DNA of 64,000 nucleotides from Alectoria sarmentosa (lineage: Eukaryota; Ascomycota; Lecanoromycetes; Lecanorales; Parmeliaceae), in NCBI GenBank assembly GCA_009733775.1, contig WOGZ01000085.1, positions 51,424-115,423 of the forward strand, given 5' to 3'. Positions 46,687 to 58,860 of the stretch are shown one piece after another. The notes beneath the pieces were generated by a model. It saw only the letters and a list, made by a program, of their open reading frames with translations. It had not been told where the DNA came from and did not search any database. Position 1 is the stretch's first letter. Each line of letters starts with the position of its first letter. The translations under genes and the position numbers were made by a program.

Positions 46687-47854
46687 CTCTCCCCCCCTCC
46701 CCCCCCCTCTCTGTATCTATCTATCTATAACCCCACTTACCTCCCACCCCCCTAACCCTACCCCCACCGAATCACCACAGGCAGCCCCACGCCCACCGCC
46801 GCCATCTCAGCTACAATAGATAGAGCCCAACGCACTCGACGTTCCATGCATGACAAAGTGAAGTGCACACCCAGATAGCGCCTCCCGGGCAATCACTTTA
46901 GTGGCGGTATTGAGCAGTGAAAGGGGACACTAACGGCGGCTATACGGACGGAGGGACGAGGGACCGTAGCCGCTTGGACGAAAGGGCTGTGGCGTTGGAG
47001 GTGGATAGGATGCCAAGATGCAAGTGTTGGGATTCAAAGATTTTTTATCAGAGCCGAGGATGTAGACGGCGGCTCGCTGCGATGTCATGGGGGCTGTTGA
47101 GATAGCGGGAAAAATAATGTGCACCGAGTCCGGGATTTTGGGATAATGTGCGCCCAGTCCGGGCTTTTGGGATTGTGCAATGGTGGAGGGTTGGCGGATG
47201 GAAAGGAAGGAAGGGGAAAGAAAGAAAGACTGGAAAGGCAAGGCAAGGGGAGCTGTGATTTGGACTGCCCGCGACGATTTGACGGATGCTAAAGTCATCG
47301 GGCCTGAAGGGTAGGGACATGACTCTGGTGGATTGTGGTGTATGAGACTGGGAAGGGGGGGGGAGACAAGACTCTTTCCAGTGTTTTAATTTGGGCTATG
47401 GCGGTCGTCGTGTATGAACATCGGGATTGGAAGGTTGGTCAAAGTAAGATTTAAGCAATCGCTGCTGCGGAAACACAAGTACCACTTAACCCCCACGGAT
47501 CCTTCAATGTTTGTGTACCTGAGTAAGCATGCAGCAGGTGCGGCTTCGTCAGCGGATGAGACCGTCTGACGCGGAACTAGTTGCCCCGTACAGGGTTTAT
47601 TGAGTTGGTTAGTATGAAACAGGGATCATGCTAATATGGCAGAGTGGTATATATGAGATTCCTGGGGAAGAAGCCATAAATACACTTTTCCTTCCTTCAA
47701 GAGCTCTTCTAGAACAGAAATCATTAGTTTATTGGATCTGCGGGTATCGTAGATGCAGAAGAGCTGAAATCTGCACCAGGTGCGGTCACTCCTGCTGCCG
47801 CGACGTCTCATCTGACATTGGTCTTATTGGACCGGCATCGTTTCCTGTAATTCC
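46687..47854. other. Spacer without a supported gene
   Basis: C-rich low complexity right after the gap, then two near-identical short segments containing GTCCGGGATTTTGGGATAAT and GTCCGGGCTTTTGGGATTGT (about 47127-47177), and a nine-G run near 47355. No gene is supported. Confidence 0.4.
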
Positions 47855-49866
47855 CTAGTGGCGCGTGAGCCTTCTTCTAAGAGTAATGATAACAGTAAAC
47901 GGTCCTTTCCTATCCCAATCCGACGCAGCATCACGCACCTGATGAGCCCAGTACTCCGCTTGGATACCCTCCACCTTCCGCCATAGACTCCTACAAGTAG
48001 GCGTGTTCAGCTCGTCAAGCCAACAAATCTGTCCCAAGCGCTCTTCCATCTCCGTCCATGTCTCGACCCCTGACACTCTGAATCCTCTGGCTAGGCGTAG
48101 GGCAAACCACTCTTCTTCTTTATTGTTGAGGGAGTGAATACCACCGATGAAGAGGGCCCATGTGATAGAATTAGGTCGTTGGCGAGTGGCAAGGTCGATG
48201 GTGCTGTTGGCTTCGCCTTGTGTGATGAGGTGCATGAGCTGGGCCTTCAGGTTTTGGGTCATAGCGGAGAGGGGGGCGTACATATGGAGAGCGACTTTGA
48301 CGTAGATCAGAGCGGCGAGACGACATATTTCGATATCGTAGTCAAGGTTGGTCATCTCTGATGCTAGCTTTTGGTTTGAAAATGACAGTAGGCGGTGGAC
48401 GACATCCGTACGCAACTTGCAGAAAGACAACATGTCGAAGGCGCCGCGGGATTTCTCCCCAATTTTGTTTGTTTGGGTAAGGTATTGCATGTCTTGAAAT
48501 GATGTGGCGATCTCGCCACAAAGTTCCGTCGAGAGGCCAAGTTCGGGGAAGATCGGATTTGAGTAGGGCAGACTGCGTCGAAACACGGGACAGCAAGGCC
48601 GTTTTCCGTCTAATGGAGCCGAAACTATCATTTCGGAAGATAGCAGGTCCTGCCTTAATCGCTAGTCAATGTTTTTGTGTTGACCGGTCCAGCCGATTTC
48701 GACGTTCGGCTAAGAAAGGGGGATGAGATACCATGAAATGAACATGTGAAGGACACCACCCCATCCTAAGCTTTGTAGTCCGCCGCGCATATGCACCATC
48801 GTTTGTAGACCACTCATATGGATGCGGAGTTCTTTATAATTGCCCAGGATACTCTACGAAAATCCAGGTCAGTCAGGTAAGTAAACGAGTCTCATGACAT
48901 ACTTCCATCGCGGCCAGCATTGCCACAGCCCCAATAGCCTCATTAGACAGCGCAAGCTTGTGATCCCTCAATTTCGCATTCACAGCCTTGATTGAGTTGC
49001 CTTTGTGAAGTAGAGCTCTTGGGCTTTTGTGATTTCCAGACAGAATCCCCAGATGTACTTCCGCGAAAGTCAGGGTGGCGAGAAAAAGGGTCGAGTCTTG
49101 CAAAGCATGGGGCAGCCATCTCTTCGTGAGAGTGCTCTGACCCATACCCTGCCTGACAGGTACACAGTTGAGACCAATGATCGAAGCGACTATGGATGAG
49201 TAAGATTATCAAATGGAGAACTTTAGGTTCAAGGCGGCTATGACCGAATAGGAAAGTGCTGAGGATGAGACACCTACAGTGATTTAGCGCGTGGCTGTTG
49301 TAACTAGCGCAGCCAGAAATCGGCATAACATCGAAGGGATCAAACACCCCATCCCCTACCAAAGACTTTGGGCTTTCAGGACCATGAGTCCCGAGCGTAA
49401 CCCGCTTAGAGGCTCGCGTTTCGTCTTCGCTGTGGCTCTGCCAATAGTCTGGCCTTTGTGCATCCTGATCGTATTCAGCCGCGACTTCAGCCTCTTTCCT
49501 GCTCGCCAGATGACCAAGATTTGTAGACTCAAGCTTAGAGAGCATCTCGCGTAGTGACATGGACCAGTCGAGATCCGCCTTGTCACCGATCGGCCAATCA
49601 TCTGGGTTTTTTTGTACCGAGTACTCAGCTGTTGCGTTTGAATCCGCACGATCGGATCTTGGAGCCTGAGCTTTGAGCCTCTTCTGATGCTGTGCCGTGA
49701 GCTCCATTCGCTGCTTTCGGCGTACGTTACGCATTGCATGAGCGCGGACCACGCTTATGATGCCCTTGTCCTGGTTTTTTTTCGGCTCGTTGACATTGAC
49801 GAATTGCCATTTATTCGAGGCCGCTTTTGGACTTGTAGCCCCGTTGGCTCTACTGGTTGAAGACAT
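47855..49866 (-). CDS. Fungal_trans_2-like transcription factor domain protein
   Basis: Four exons on the minus strand (49278-49866, 48903-49189, 48732-48853, 47855-48653) give 598 residues. The N-terminus KWQFVNVNEPKK...VVRAHAMRNVRRKQR is the conserved basic opening of this family, but there is no Zn2Cys6 cluster. The middle segment DPFDVMPISG...HALNHF leads to the helical regulatory core: WLPHALQDSTLFLATLTFAE, GNSIKAVNAKLRDHKLALS, GAVAMLAAME, then MSGLQTMVHMRGGLQSLG, a conserved signature of these proteins. The C-terminal exon includes WALFIGGIHSLNNKEEEWF. It is probably a nuclear regulator or regulator-like protein; with no DNA-binding domain visible, direct DNA binding is uncertain. The ATG at 49866 was chosen; upstream codons lack another ATG in frame. 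Confidence 0.82.
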
Positions 49867-51884
49867 TATGTACGTATTAGACGAGCTCAACCATGTTTGT
49901 GGAAGCAGGTAGATCGGAGTTCAAAGGCCACGGGGAATGAAACTTGCTGCAAAGAGGACTTGATCCTTTGCAAAGGTATCAGCGGCCATGTTATTCCGGG
50001 AGGATTTATTGCAACCCTGGGGAGAATCGGTGAGAAGACATGTCTTTTGTGCTAGACAGCACGCTCGATCGGATTGCAAATTAATTGTCCCTGCAGAGGC
50101 CATACGCTTTTCAACTAGATGACAAGATGCTTGTGATTGGCTTAATTGTAACCGCGAGAGTCCTTCCATCTGTTTCTCAAAAGAGCGATGTGGAAGGAGC
50201 CGTGTTACTGCCGCCGAGCACAGTTGGGTGTCGCTGGCAGGCGCTCTCGGCTGGACCGACTAAGCCTGAACAGGTGCTTGTTCGGCTTGGCATTGTATGC
50301 AGCTAAGCTCCCCGGAGACATGATAGGCGCTAGGTAGCTACCGCCCTTTCACTTGGCTGTCGATTTGTTCGCTGGGAAGTAAAGAGATGCATGAGAGGCT
50401 GCAAAGAGTCGAGTCAGCAGGTCGAGTCAGTAGATGTGCTTCTTACATAGCCACAACGTTGTTATCAACATGGAAACGGAACCAACACACAGACTCCAGG
50501 AAGATTGAAAATTAGCTCTGTGAGCTCGGCCTCTGATCATTGGAAAGATGAATTGAAGAAATAGATGCATGTGAACGAGAAGGCCAAGATGAAGGATCTT
50601 GATCCTTACGCCACCAGCATGTAGTCCACCGACTTGTATGTTGTAGAGTACAAGGCCTTGCGCTAGTGTCTAAAAAGAAAGCTTATCAGATAAGGTAAGG
50701 TCCGTTTGCTTGGCTCTTGGCAGCAGGCCTTGGCGCTGGGACAGCCTCACAGATGAGCCCACTCGGCCCACAAGCCTATCCCTTCATACTCATCGTCCGA
50801 CGCCGCACGTTTGTAGAACCAGACGGGAAGATAAACAATCATAAGATTGAAATGAGCCACTAGCAAAGCAATCGAATATCAACAACCCATTGAGATTGAA
50901 GCTTCGAGACGCTGCAACTTAACCAACCATGTTCATCGGCGAGACACCTGGCTTTCAGTAGCTCGTGTTACTACATGACACCTTGTTCCGCTTTATCATA
51001 TGTATAGTCATGTCTTGCTTCACATAGAAAATGTTTCGTCCTATGAAGGCTAGAGGTAAAGGCTTATTTCGAAGATAATAATCATGTGACTTCATAACAG
51101 CTTGAACACCTTGCTACGTCTGTGTATATGCACAGGAACCCAACCCAATGCAACTCTACTTCAGCCAACAGTGAGCATTAGCTGAAGAAGATTGTGGATT
51201 TCAACAAGACGGTATGGCTACCCAAATCCGAAGCAAGGATTCAGTCCCGCAAGGTTTTGGGAAATTAGTCTTCCTTCTCAGCATCGGCAGAGATCATCAC
51301 CCCTTGGTTGGCTCTGCAACGCAGAAGTTGCCCTGGAATACAAGGCCTCTTTTGTGGCAGGCTGTCTGCGCCATGTCAGCCAAATTCGTTACGATGTTGG
51401 CACGTACATGGGCGCTAAAAAGAGGGGTCGAGCCAAGCCTCCCTTCTGTTGCAGTGTCTTGACCACATGGAATGGGCACTGTGCGAGTCTTCTGAGCTGC
51501 ATGTTACGATACACGATTGCTACTTTGGACAAGCAAACCACTTACCACCGTGATTCGATCCTGGGATAGTCCATCTTCCGCGAGAATTATACAATCTCAG
51601 TTACGAAGCATCATAAGCTCATGACGATGAAGGTTGAAAGTGACATGCGCCATCAAAGGATGAAATGGGTGAAAAGAAGAGATAGGGACTAAGCGCTCAG
51701 TCGACAGTCAAAACTTTGACTCTCGCAACCGCAGCTCTGTAAGGACAATGTTCCGAGCCAAGTGTGTTATATGCGTTTCGTCTTCAGGTCAGAGAGCCCT
51801 AACGCCAAGTTGAGAAACTTCATTGATGCTGTCTATGACCGGTCTTGCAACATGGCTACATGTCACCGGCCAACAAATGTAACT
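49867..51884. other. Long spacer without a supported gene
   Basis: Short frames near 51192-51569 include NTRPLLWQAVCAMSAKFV, vaguely like the helical core of fungal transcription factors, so a decayed fragment is possible. Nothing firm is present. Confidence 0.35.
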
Positions 51885-52674
51885 CTATGACACTGATGCA
51901 TTCCCCGTGAGTATGATGCCGCCACCTGTGGTCAAATTTCCCGAGAAAGCAAACCTTCTTTGCACGATCGCTGGATCACCTGGATCAATCCCTGCCGGAA
52001 AGGGCGTGTTCATATAATCATTCATCGTCTGGTCAAACCTTGCTCCATCTTGCCATACGAACACCGAAAGCGCTGGACTACCTAGGACGCCTTTGAAGAT
52101 GCCCAATCAATTAGCGACACTCCGCTTTCCCGAGAATTGGAGAATGAGATGCGACTCACTATTGACGATAGCAGCCCCACCCTGATGATGAGAGGCAAGA
52201 CAAGTAATCAGCGTCTGCAAGCCAGCACCGAGGACCTTCGACCATTCCGTAGCGGAGACCGAGATACCCGTGTCATCATGGGCATAACTTAGCAAAGCAA
52301 TGTTGCAAGCCCCTTGGTACTTTGTCAGTGATAGGCCTCCTCACGATGTTCCATCTAGACCTACTGTGATTCCACAGTTTCGGCACCTGCACGACTTCTC
52401 TCTGGGATCCAAAGGGACGAGGATCAACGAATTTCGCCCAATTTGCTTCTGGCAATCCTGTACGGAGCTGTTGCTCGACAAAAAACTGAATGATCTCAGT
52501 CGTTGGTAATACCGATAGTGCGACCGTGCAGTCTCTGTAGTTGGGAACACCAAAAATCTCTCTACTGCAGTACACAAAAGTAGCCTCCACAATGTATGCG
52601 TGAGCGAGCATCAAGGCCAAGAAGACAATGTGAAGGTATTTCAGCGACAAATACGAGGCTGACTGCAGCGACAT
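51885..52674 (-). CDS. Small secreted protein, member A of a divergent pair
   Basis: Three exons on the minus strand (52365-52674, 52160-52312, 51885-52090) give 222 residues. A signal-peptide-like start (KYLHIVFLALMLAHAYIVEA) is followed by VYCSREIFGVPNYRDCTVAL, VVQVPKLWNH, a splice, CNIALLSY, TCLASHHQGGAAIV and a C-terminal half with FDQTMNDYM. Four Cys residues are placed as in the neighbour at 53529. The ATG at 52674 gives a clean signal peptide. I do not know a named family; it is likely extracellular, and an effector-like role is a guess from size and Cys content. Confidence 0.78.
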
Positions 52675-53528
52675 CGTATACTGATTACCCGTCTCACTCA
52701 CACAGATCTAGAAATTGGCTTTTCAGAACCAGCATCAGGACTTTTCGAATATACTATTTACTAGTCTTTATGCACGTGCTGGGTTTTGATCAACCGAGTG
52801 GAACCGCTCCAACAGCCACGACATCTAGATGCAACCTTTCACTCCAAGAGACGTACCTAATCGCTTATGCCGCCAAGAAAATTCGCGATAGGCGTAAAGC
52901 TACTAGATCTTACATACCTATTTCCGACGCAGGTACCACAGCGGATGTCGCCTGGTCTGCCGAATGCTAAAGGCCTTACTTCTCCGCTTGAATAAGTGCT
53001 TGCACAATCGAATGCGCACATCACACACACAAATGAGGGCATACACATGACGTAAGTACTGATTGGCCCGTCCCAACGCCAGGGCTAGCAAGCGAACATA
53101 GGCGTGAACAGGCATATCCTCGTACCCCAGCGCTAAGACAACTCCCATGTCTATACGACATAGTCCTGAAGTAAAGATGAAGCTATATACAGGCGTGGAT
53201 TGGTGAGACAAGAATGCTATGGTTCTGAAAGAGATAGAATCGAGCGAAGAGCCATTGCCAGGTGCAGGATTGGTATATATAGAACCCCTTCATGGCGCGT
53301 CTCTCCTGCTATGACCGCTTATCTGAAACGTTCCATGCGACGGGCCATGGGCCATGGCCACTATGCTCTGACCTCCTATACAACTCACAAGTCCACAGTC
53401 CCGCCGTAGCGAGTATCCCATGGAGTTCTAGGAACCGATCTTCGTGCATCGGGGAAACAAATCCCCTTCCTCTTTAGTCATACACACTGCTCGTCAAATA
53501 GCGTCAACCTCTCATTTCCACCAGCGAC
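52675..53528. promoter_or_regulatory. Intergenic region between divergent secreted-protein genes
   Basis: 854 bp separating two start codons that point away from each other. No supported gene. It contains GGGCCATGGGCCATGGCC near 53342-53359, a short repeated palindrome-rich motif (two CCATGG sites). Confidence 0.4.
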
Positions 53529-54360
53529 ATGATGTTCTCCTGCCTCAGTCCAAGCATAATATTGTTATGCAGCCTCTGTTTCCCGCTTGTCCGCTCCCTC
53601 GTTTGTAACGATCAAGTCTATGGGAACCCGAAGGTGGACGACTGCGAACGAGCTCTGCTAGAGTTGTCCAACGCCAGACGACCTGATCGCAGCTACCGAT
53701 CTCAAGTCTCTCACATCTTCGCCGAGCCGCAGTTCCTGGTGCCTCCTTTCCATCTGATCACCAACAGCTATCGTCCTCGGGCGATAGTCCAGCTCCCGAA
53801 AATCTGGAAACACAGTAAGTCGCGCTCCCAAGTTCTGCACTCGCTACCACCAATCAACAACTGATTATCGCGCAAATGGCTGACAATCTATCTCAGATTC
53901 CTGCCGCATAGCGCTCATGAGCCAAGGTCTCTCAGATAGACCGGGGGTGGTCCGCCCACAGTTTACTACGACATGGAGGAACATCATAGACCAATCCGTG
54001 CAGCTACGAAGCTGCTTTGCGTCCAACCCGTCACGGGGCGGATGGATAAGCTTCCAGTGTAATATTGCCTGCGCGCCCTCCTTTTGACACCTGAGTCGTG
54101 CAACTCACTAACAGCAGTTGATGCAAGTAGTAGTCCCAAGGGCACCAGCCGCAATCCTGTACATATACGACAGCGACTCGCCGTTCAGCATCCTCGTAAA
54201 CAGCTACATGAGCGACGGAACTCCCATAGTCCCCATCAGCAATGGAGTTGGTGTCGGTGTGCTGAGCAATACGACTTTGAGTCCTCCAAGCCCAGGTCTG
54301 TTTACGAATATGACCCGAACGCTATTGCCGAGCGAGTATGAGCTTTTGGACGCAAGGTAA
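53529..54360 (+). CDS. Small secreted protein, member B of a divergent pair
   Basis: Three exons (53529-53814, 53897-54058, 54128-54360) give 226 residues. Signal peptide SIILLCSLCFPLVRS, then VCNDQVYGNPKVDDCERAL, FAEPQFLVPPFHL, IVQLPKIWKH, a splice, SCRIALMSQ, SCFASNPSRGGW, a splice and VVPRAPAAILYIYDSDSPF, SYMSDGTPIVP. The order of segments, the four Cys and the phase-1 position of both introns match the minus-strand neighbour at 51885-52674, so the two are paralogues. The last acceptor could instead be three bases downstream (54131). Function unknown; several N-glycosylation sequons near the C-terminus. Confidence 0.78.
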
Positions 54361-55771
54361 AACAAAAAACCGTTGATAGACAATGTGCAAAAGTCCTCCA
54401 CTACGGGTAGATTGCCGTGCTTCAAGCTTGTACTATGCGAGACTGTTCAATTTCAACCTCCGTCTTTGACACATGTTAATCCATGGTCCCAAAAAACCCT
54501 AATGGTACGCCCGCGAGTCCCATCGATTCCTCTGCCCTAAACCCCATCACACCACTTTGTCGGCTATCTATCGATTTCAGCGTACAAGCCAGAACAAATC
54601 AGAGCCAGAGAGTATCAAATCTACAACCAATTCACCTACCCAAGAGCATAAAAACATCGCCTGAATCCAGGTGTGTCACCCGTACTGTTGTCCAACATTC
54701 ATTCATATCTGGAACCCCCAATGTCGTAATATCTCCTATTATCCCTTAGGCTCTCCCATGCCACCCCCTCCAATTCCAACACGTCATCAAAGACCATCCA
54801 TTCCCGCATCAAAACCCCAGAAATACCCGTTCCCCATCCGCCACTCTCCCCTACTGGTACATTCCACCCACCGCTTCCCCAAACCGTCTCCTCCAAAAGG
54901 TGCTTGGTGATTGCAATATCAGCAGGCACAAGGAGCCCCCCCTACACTCACGAAAGTGCCACCACCAACGTCACCACATCCATTCCTGATCTCTTCCGCT
55001 CGCCCAAAAAGCCCGAGCGTCTGCTCGGAGAAAGATCATCTCGCCGGAACTTCATTCAGTACAACATACTAGCCTTGCTTCGAGTCATCGTCCTCAACGC
55101 CTGTATCCAAATCCTATCGTCCGCACAAGCACTATACGAGCGAGCTTCCTACACCCCAACCTCAACTTCACACGAAAATCAGCGCCGCCATCTACAACAA
55201 ACACCACGGAACCGATGATCCAATTCAATTCGATTCGATGCATTCGAAAAAGCCCATCAGCTTTTATGACCGATGCCTCCATCCCCCCCCCCTTTCTTCC
55301 CTCATACGATTCAACCAACTTATCCAAAGCTCCTTCTCATCATCAGGAAAACCAGAGATATACAACCCAATCCCCGGCTTCCATAGTTTAATATTCCCGC
55401 ACGCTTTTTGCAAAGCACAGCTGCTAAATGAGAACCCGAACCAAACCAAACCAAACCAACCCAAACCGAACCGAGCCGCCCAGCCGCAGCAGCAGCAGCA
55501 AAGATACCGCAAGCCAGCCAGCCAGCTAACAGACGAGCCATTTCTCACGATTTTGCAATGTAATTGCGCACCGATGGACAACGAACCAGCATCACTGATG
55601 CAATGGACGACGAAAGTGACGCGCGGATAAGAGCGGTGTTAAATGGTAAGTAATGAGTATATAAACCCATAAAGAGAGATAACTCGCAAGACAGACAGCA
55701 TGTAGATCCCTCACTGATCAAAAACGACCTCATATGCAATCACAACTTTTCAGAGTCTGATTTGATAAGAC
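54361..55771. other. Spacer without a supported gene
   Basis: Pro-rich frames of low complexity, an AACCAAACC-type repeat (about 55438-55472) and a CAG run (55484-55499). No exon structure is supported. Confidence 0.45.
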
Positions 55772-56593
55772 CTACGGATTGCGCGAGATCCTAACCACCC
55801 CCACCTCCCCCTCCAAGGATCCCAACCGCCCAAAATGCTCCTGCCAAACCCCATCATTCACCCTCCTCACCCTCTCACCACTCCGTCTCTCCCCCATTTC
55901 CATACCCATAATCCCCAACCGCCATTGCCCCCGCCAAAAGCCTATAAACTTCATTGGCACCCCGAACGCCGCTCTCCCCTGCTGCGTCTTCGCCCTCGTC
56001 GCTTCCGCCACGATCTTCTCCTCGGCTGTAGTGTCAACGCCAGCGTGGACGTAGAGGCCCAAAGCAACGACGTCGCCGCCTCTGCGAGTCGAACTTGCAC
56101 CCGCGCGCTCTTCGACGCGGTAGAGCGCTATGGGTTCCATAGATGCGCGCTGCGGCGTCGTGGTGCCGGGCGGGATGTGGTGGCCGTCTATGGCGTCGTC
56201 GAGGTAGATGCGGAAGGAGTGGGGGGGAAAGAGGGCGAGCAGGAGGGATTCTTATCTCTGTCCTGTTATTGCAGGCTCTGGGGTTAGACCACATCGATAC
56301 ATACATACTGCACGCTATAAAGACTTGAAGGACCGAATACTTTTGCTCACCTGTTGTATGCTGTTGGGATATATCTCAAAGCTCAAGTCCACCGGCCTGG
56401 TGCCAAGTACGTGCGAGATGAGATTGCTGCGCCGGGGCGCCGCCGGGTCGTGGCTCGAGATGGCGCAAGCGACGCCGACGACAGAGGCCGAGATGGCGAC
56501 CCCCAAGTCCACGGCACCGCCGAATAAATGTCCCCTCTGCGTTGACCGTGACATTCCGGGAATGGCGCCTGATAGGTACCAGGACCACGACAT
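55772..56593 (-). CDS. Unknown membrane-anchored protein
   Basis: Two exons on the minus strand (56341-56593 and 55772-56250) give 243 residues. Near the N-terminus is a helix LGVAISASVVGVACAISS preceded by GHLFGG. Further segments are DLSFEIYPNSIQQ, FPPHSFRIYLDDAIDGHH, PPGTTTPQRASMEPIALYR and FGVPMKFIGFWRGQWRLGI, which have the look of a conserved protein. I do not recognise the family. The splice uses donor GTATTC and acceptor GATAAG to keep the frame; a more canonical donor (GTGAGC at 56349) fails to keep it. An internal ATG at 56554 is an alternative start. Confidence 0.5.
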
Positions 56594-57328
56594 TGATAAT
56601 ACAAAAACGCTGTTCGAGGAACAATCCTAGTCGTCACGAGCGACCGTGACATTGTGACCGTAGGGCCCACCTTGGGCAGTATGCGAGCAGAAGCCATTGA
56701 GGGGGAATAACAATAATGAAAGAATGTAAAGGCAAGGATTTTCATGATTGAGGATGGACCTGGTTTTTCTCAAGCAGGCAGTGTGGGGGTGGGTGGGTGC
56801 CTGGCGGGCATGGCTGAGACCTGCATGTCCCGACGTTGTGGTCACCTATCAACTTGATGCGATGCAGAAAATGCAGGCAGGCGGCCCAAAGAGGGATGCC
56901 GTATTTCCGATGCTTTTTGCTGTCTAGATTCATCGATCTGGTTGTCGGTTTTTTCTTTCTCTAAGTGACTGTTGACAAGGGTTGACACTATAACAAATGC
57001 CTCCTAGTCTCCTCGTCGGCGATGGGCATTGCCCCAAGAAAGTCTGTCATTCCACACGTCGCTCGCAGCACTTTCAAGGCTTGGTTTCGGAGATTATCTG
57101 TCACTTTTCCGTCTTTTCCCAAGCTGCTCTCAGTGTACAAATGACGAAAAGGCTGACAATTGAAACCCCCTTTTCATCTCAGCGCCATCAGAAAAATGCT
57201 TCGAACTCCCTAGTTGGTAGAAAGGTCGCCACGTCTTTGGATTATTGTGTAATGGCCGGGCCACAAGCCACCTTTGGTATGCAAACGGAGTTTTTGCAGA
57301 GTGTCTCGGAGCTGCCTGAACAAGTCCC
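56594..57328. other. Spacer without a supported gene
   Basis: No motif, RNA fold or repeat array that I can support. Confidence 0.4.
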
Positions 57329-58860
57329 CTAGTTGAACTCGCCATTTCCCTTCAGCCACGGGTCTTCAAGCAGCTCCTTCGCGGTCTTGCGCTTGACCGG
57401 ATCCCACTGCAGCATTGAATGGATGAAACGTATGAGAGTATCCTTATTTTTCCCCTCGACGTAGTTCTCCGAAGTCTCAAAAGTGAGGTCGGCCGGGATG
57501 GGGATGTCGCTCGTCCAACTGCCTGTTTTGATGACACAGTCAGCAGGAACGGTAGCAGGACGTAAGACTTCCTGCAACAAGGTGGCATGGACTAACCTTT
57601 TTCACCAAAGTATGCATCCGAGTTCTCGGCTTTCTCGAGGAACTCTGTCAGCGGAGGGCCGAGCAGTGAGACCATTTCCGCGAGGTGGTGTCCAACGTCA
57701 TACTTCCCGGTTTTGGGGTCGTCGGCATCGAATAGGAAATGTTCCTCAAACATGTCCCAGATCTAGCCAGTTTTAGCCTCATGTTCTTCTGACAGGAAGG
57801 TGAAATTATACCATGACTCCCACCATCCAAATATCGACACTGTAAGTCCACGGCATATCAAGGATGACCGCTGGTGCTCTGTAAATGTCGGGCCGGATAA
57901 GGTCGATGTGGTCTTTGCCGCCTCATCGTGCTTCTCCGAAGTCGCAGAGGACGGGGTTGCCTGTCGCATTGGTGTGACCGAATTCTCGCGACTTGTAGAT
58001 AGTTCGGTCCTTGAGAATCTTCCGAGGACTTGGTGAATTGTCTTCTGGGGCCTCAAAGTCCTTTAGGAGAGATACATCCTCGATCTCCAGCATGATGTTG
58101 CTCGGCTTGATATCTGAATACGAGTTAACGTGAGTCCTCTCTTACAATCTGAAATGATTGACCTTACCTGTATGGATGATATGCCATTCATTATGCAGGT
58201 AGCCGAGCGCACGTAACGTGTACAGTAACAATAATCTTAAAAGATTTTCCGTGAGTCTTCCTTTCAAGACTCGTCGCTGATATCCGAGGAGACTGTCCCA
58301 CAAAGGCTGGTGAACAAGACAGTGATGGACATTGCCATTCTTCTCAACTGGAAACGAGTCGAGCATCTTTTGCAAATAATTTTGAACTCGGTGAGAAGAT
58401 TTGGTGGCGCTCATTCGCTGGTAGGCATCGATCTCTCGGTGTACTCCATCGACCATATACCCAGGTGGGTGCCCTGGTCTCCGATTACCCACATTGTAAA
58501 TTTTGAGCGCCACATACTCGTGTGATTTAAAGGAGTTTTAACCATACTCCTACTCTAGCGATTGATGACTTACTGCAAATCTCGAGAAAGCCAGATGGTA
58601 GACTTGAGGCCAAAGCCGAGCTTCCCGAGGACTTGGTACCTGGACTCGAAAACCTCGGCGATGAAGACCGGATACCAGTCAGCCGCATTATAATGCGGCA
58701 TACTCTCTTCTTCCAGCGGTGTAGATGCGTTCAAAGTAGGATACGGACGGGTTGATAGGGGCTTCGGAGCCAAAGGCTGCTTCCAAAGGAAGCGCGTTAC
58801 CCAAGAGGACGTAGCGAAGAAGGCAGCCTCCCGCCCAGACCTATCCCCACATAAACCCAT
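57329..58860 (-). pseudogene. SRPK-like protein kinase, disrupted
   Basis: Kinase segments run in order on the minus strand: FFATSSWVTRFLWKQPL, RYQVLGKLGFGLKSTIWL (Gly-rich loop), YVALKIYNVG (catalytic Lys), LGYLHNEWHIIHT joined by a splice to DIKPSNIM (HTD catalytic loop), VLCDFGEAR (DFG), then an in-frame TGA (57923-57925), GGKDHIDLIRPDIYRAPAVI (activation segment end), DIWMVGVM joined to IWDMFEEHFLF, and LQWDPVKRKTAKELLEDPWL at the end. Exons: 58574-58860, about 58168-58515, 57812-58113, 57597-57762, 57329-57522. The TGA replaces an expected Arg codon (CGA), and no AG acceptor keeps the frame at the second exon. A translated product would end within the kinase fold. Confidence 0.78.

Noticed and set aside
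57923..57925. TGA read as selenocysteine in the kinase
   Set aside because: Fungi of this type lack selenoprotein machinery, the position is Arg in the family, and a splice acceptor is also lost.
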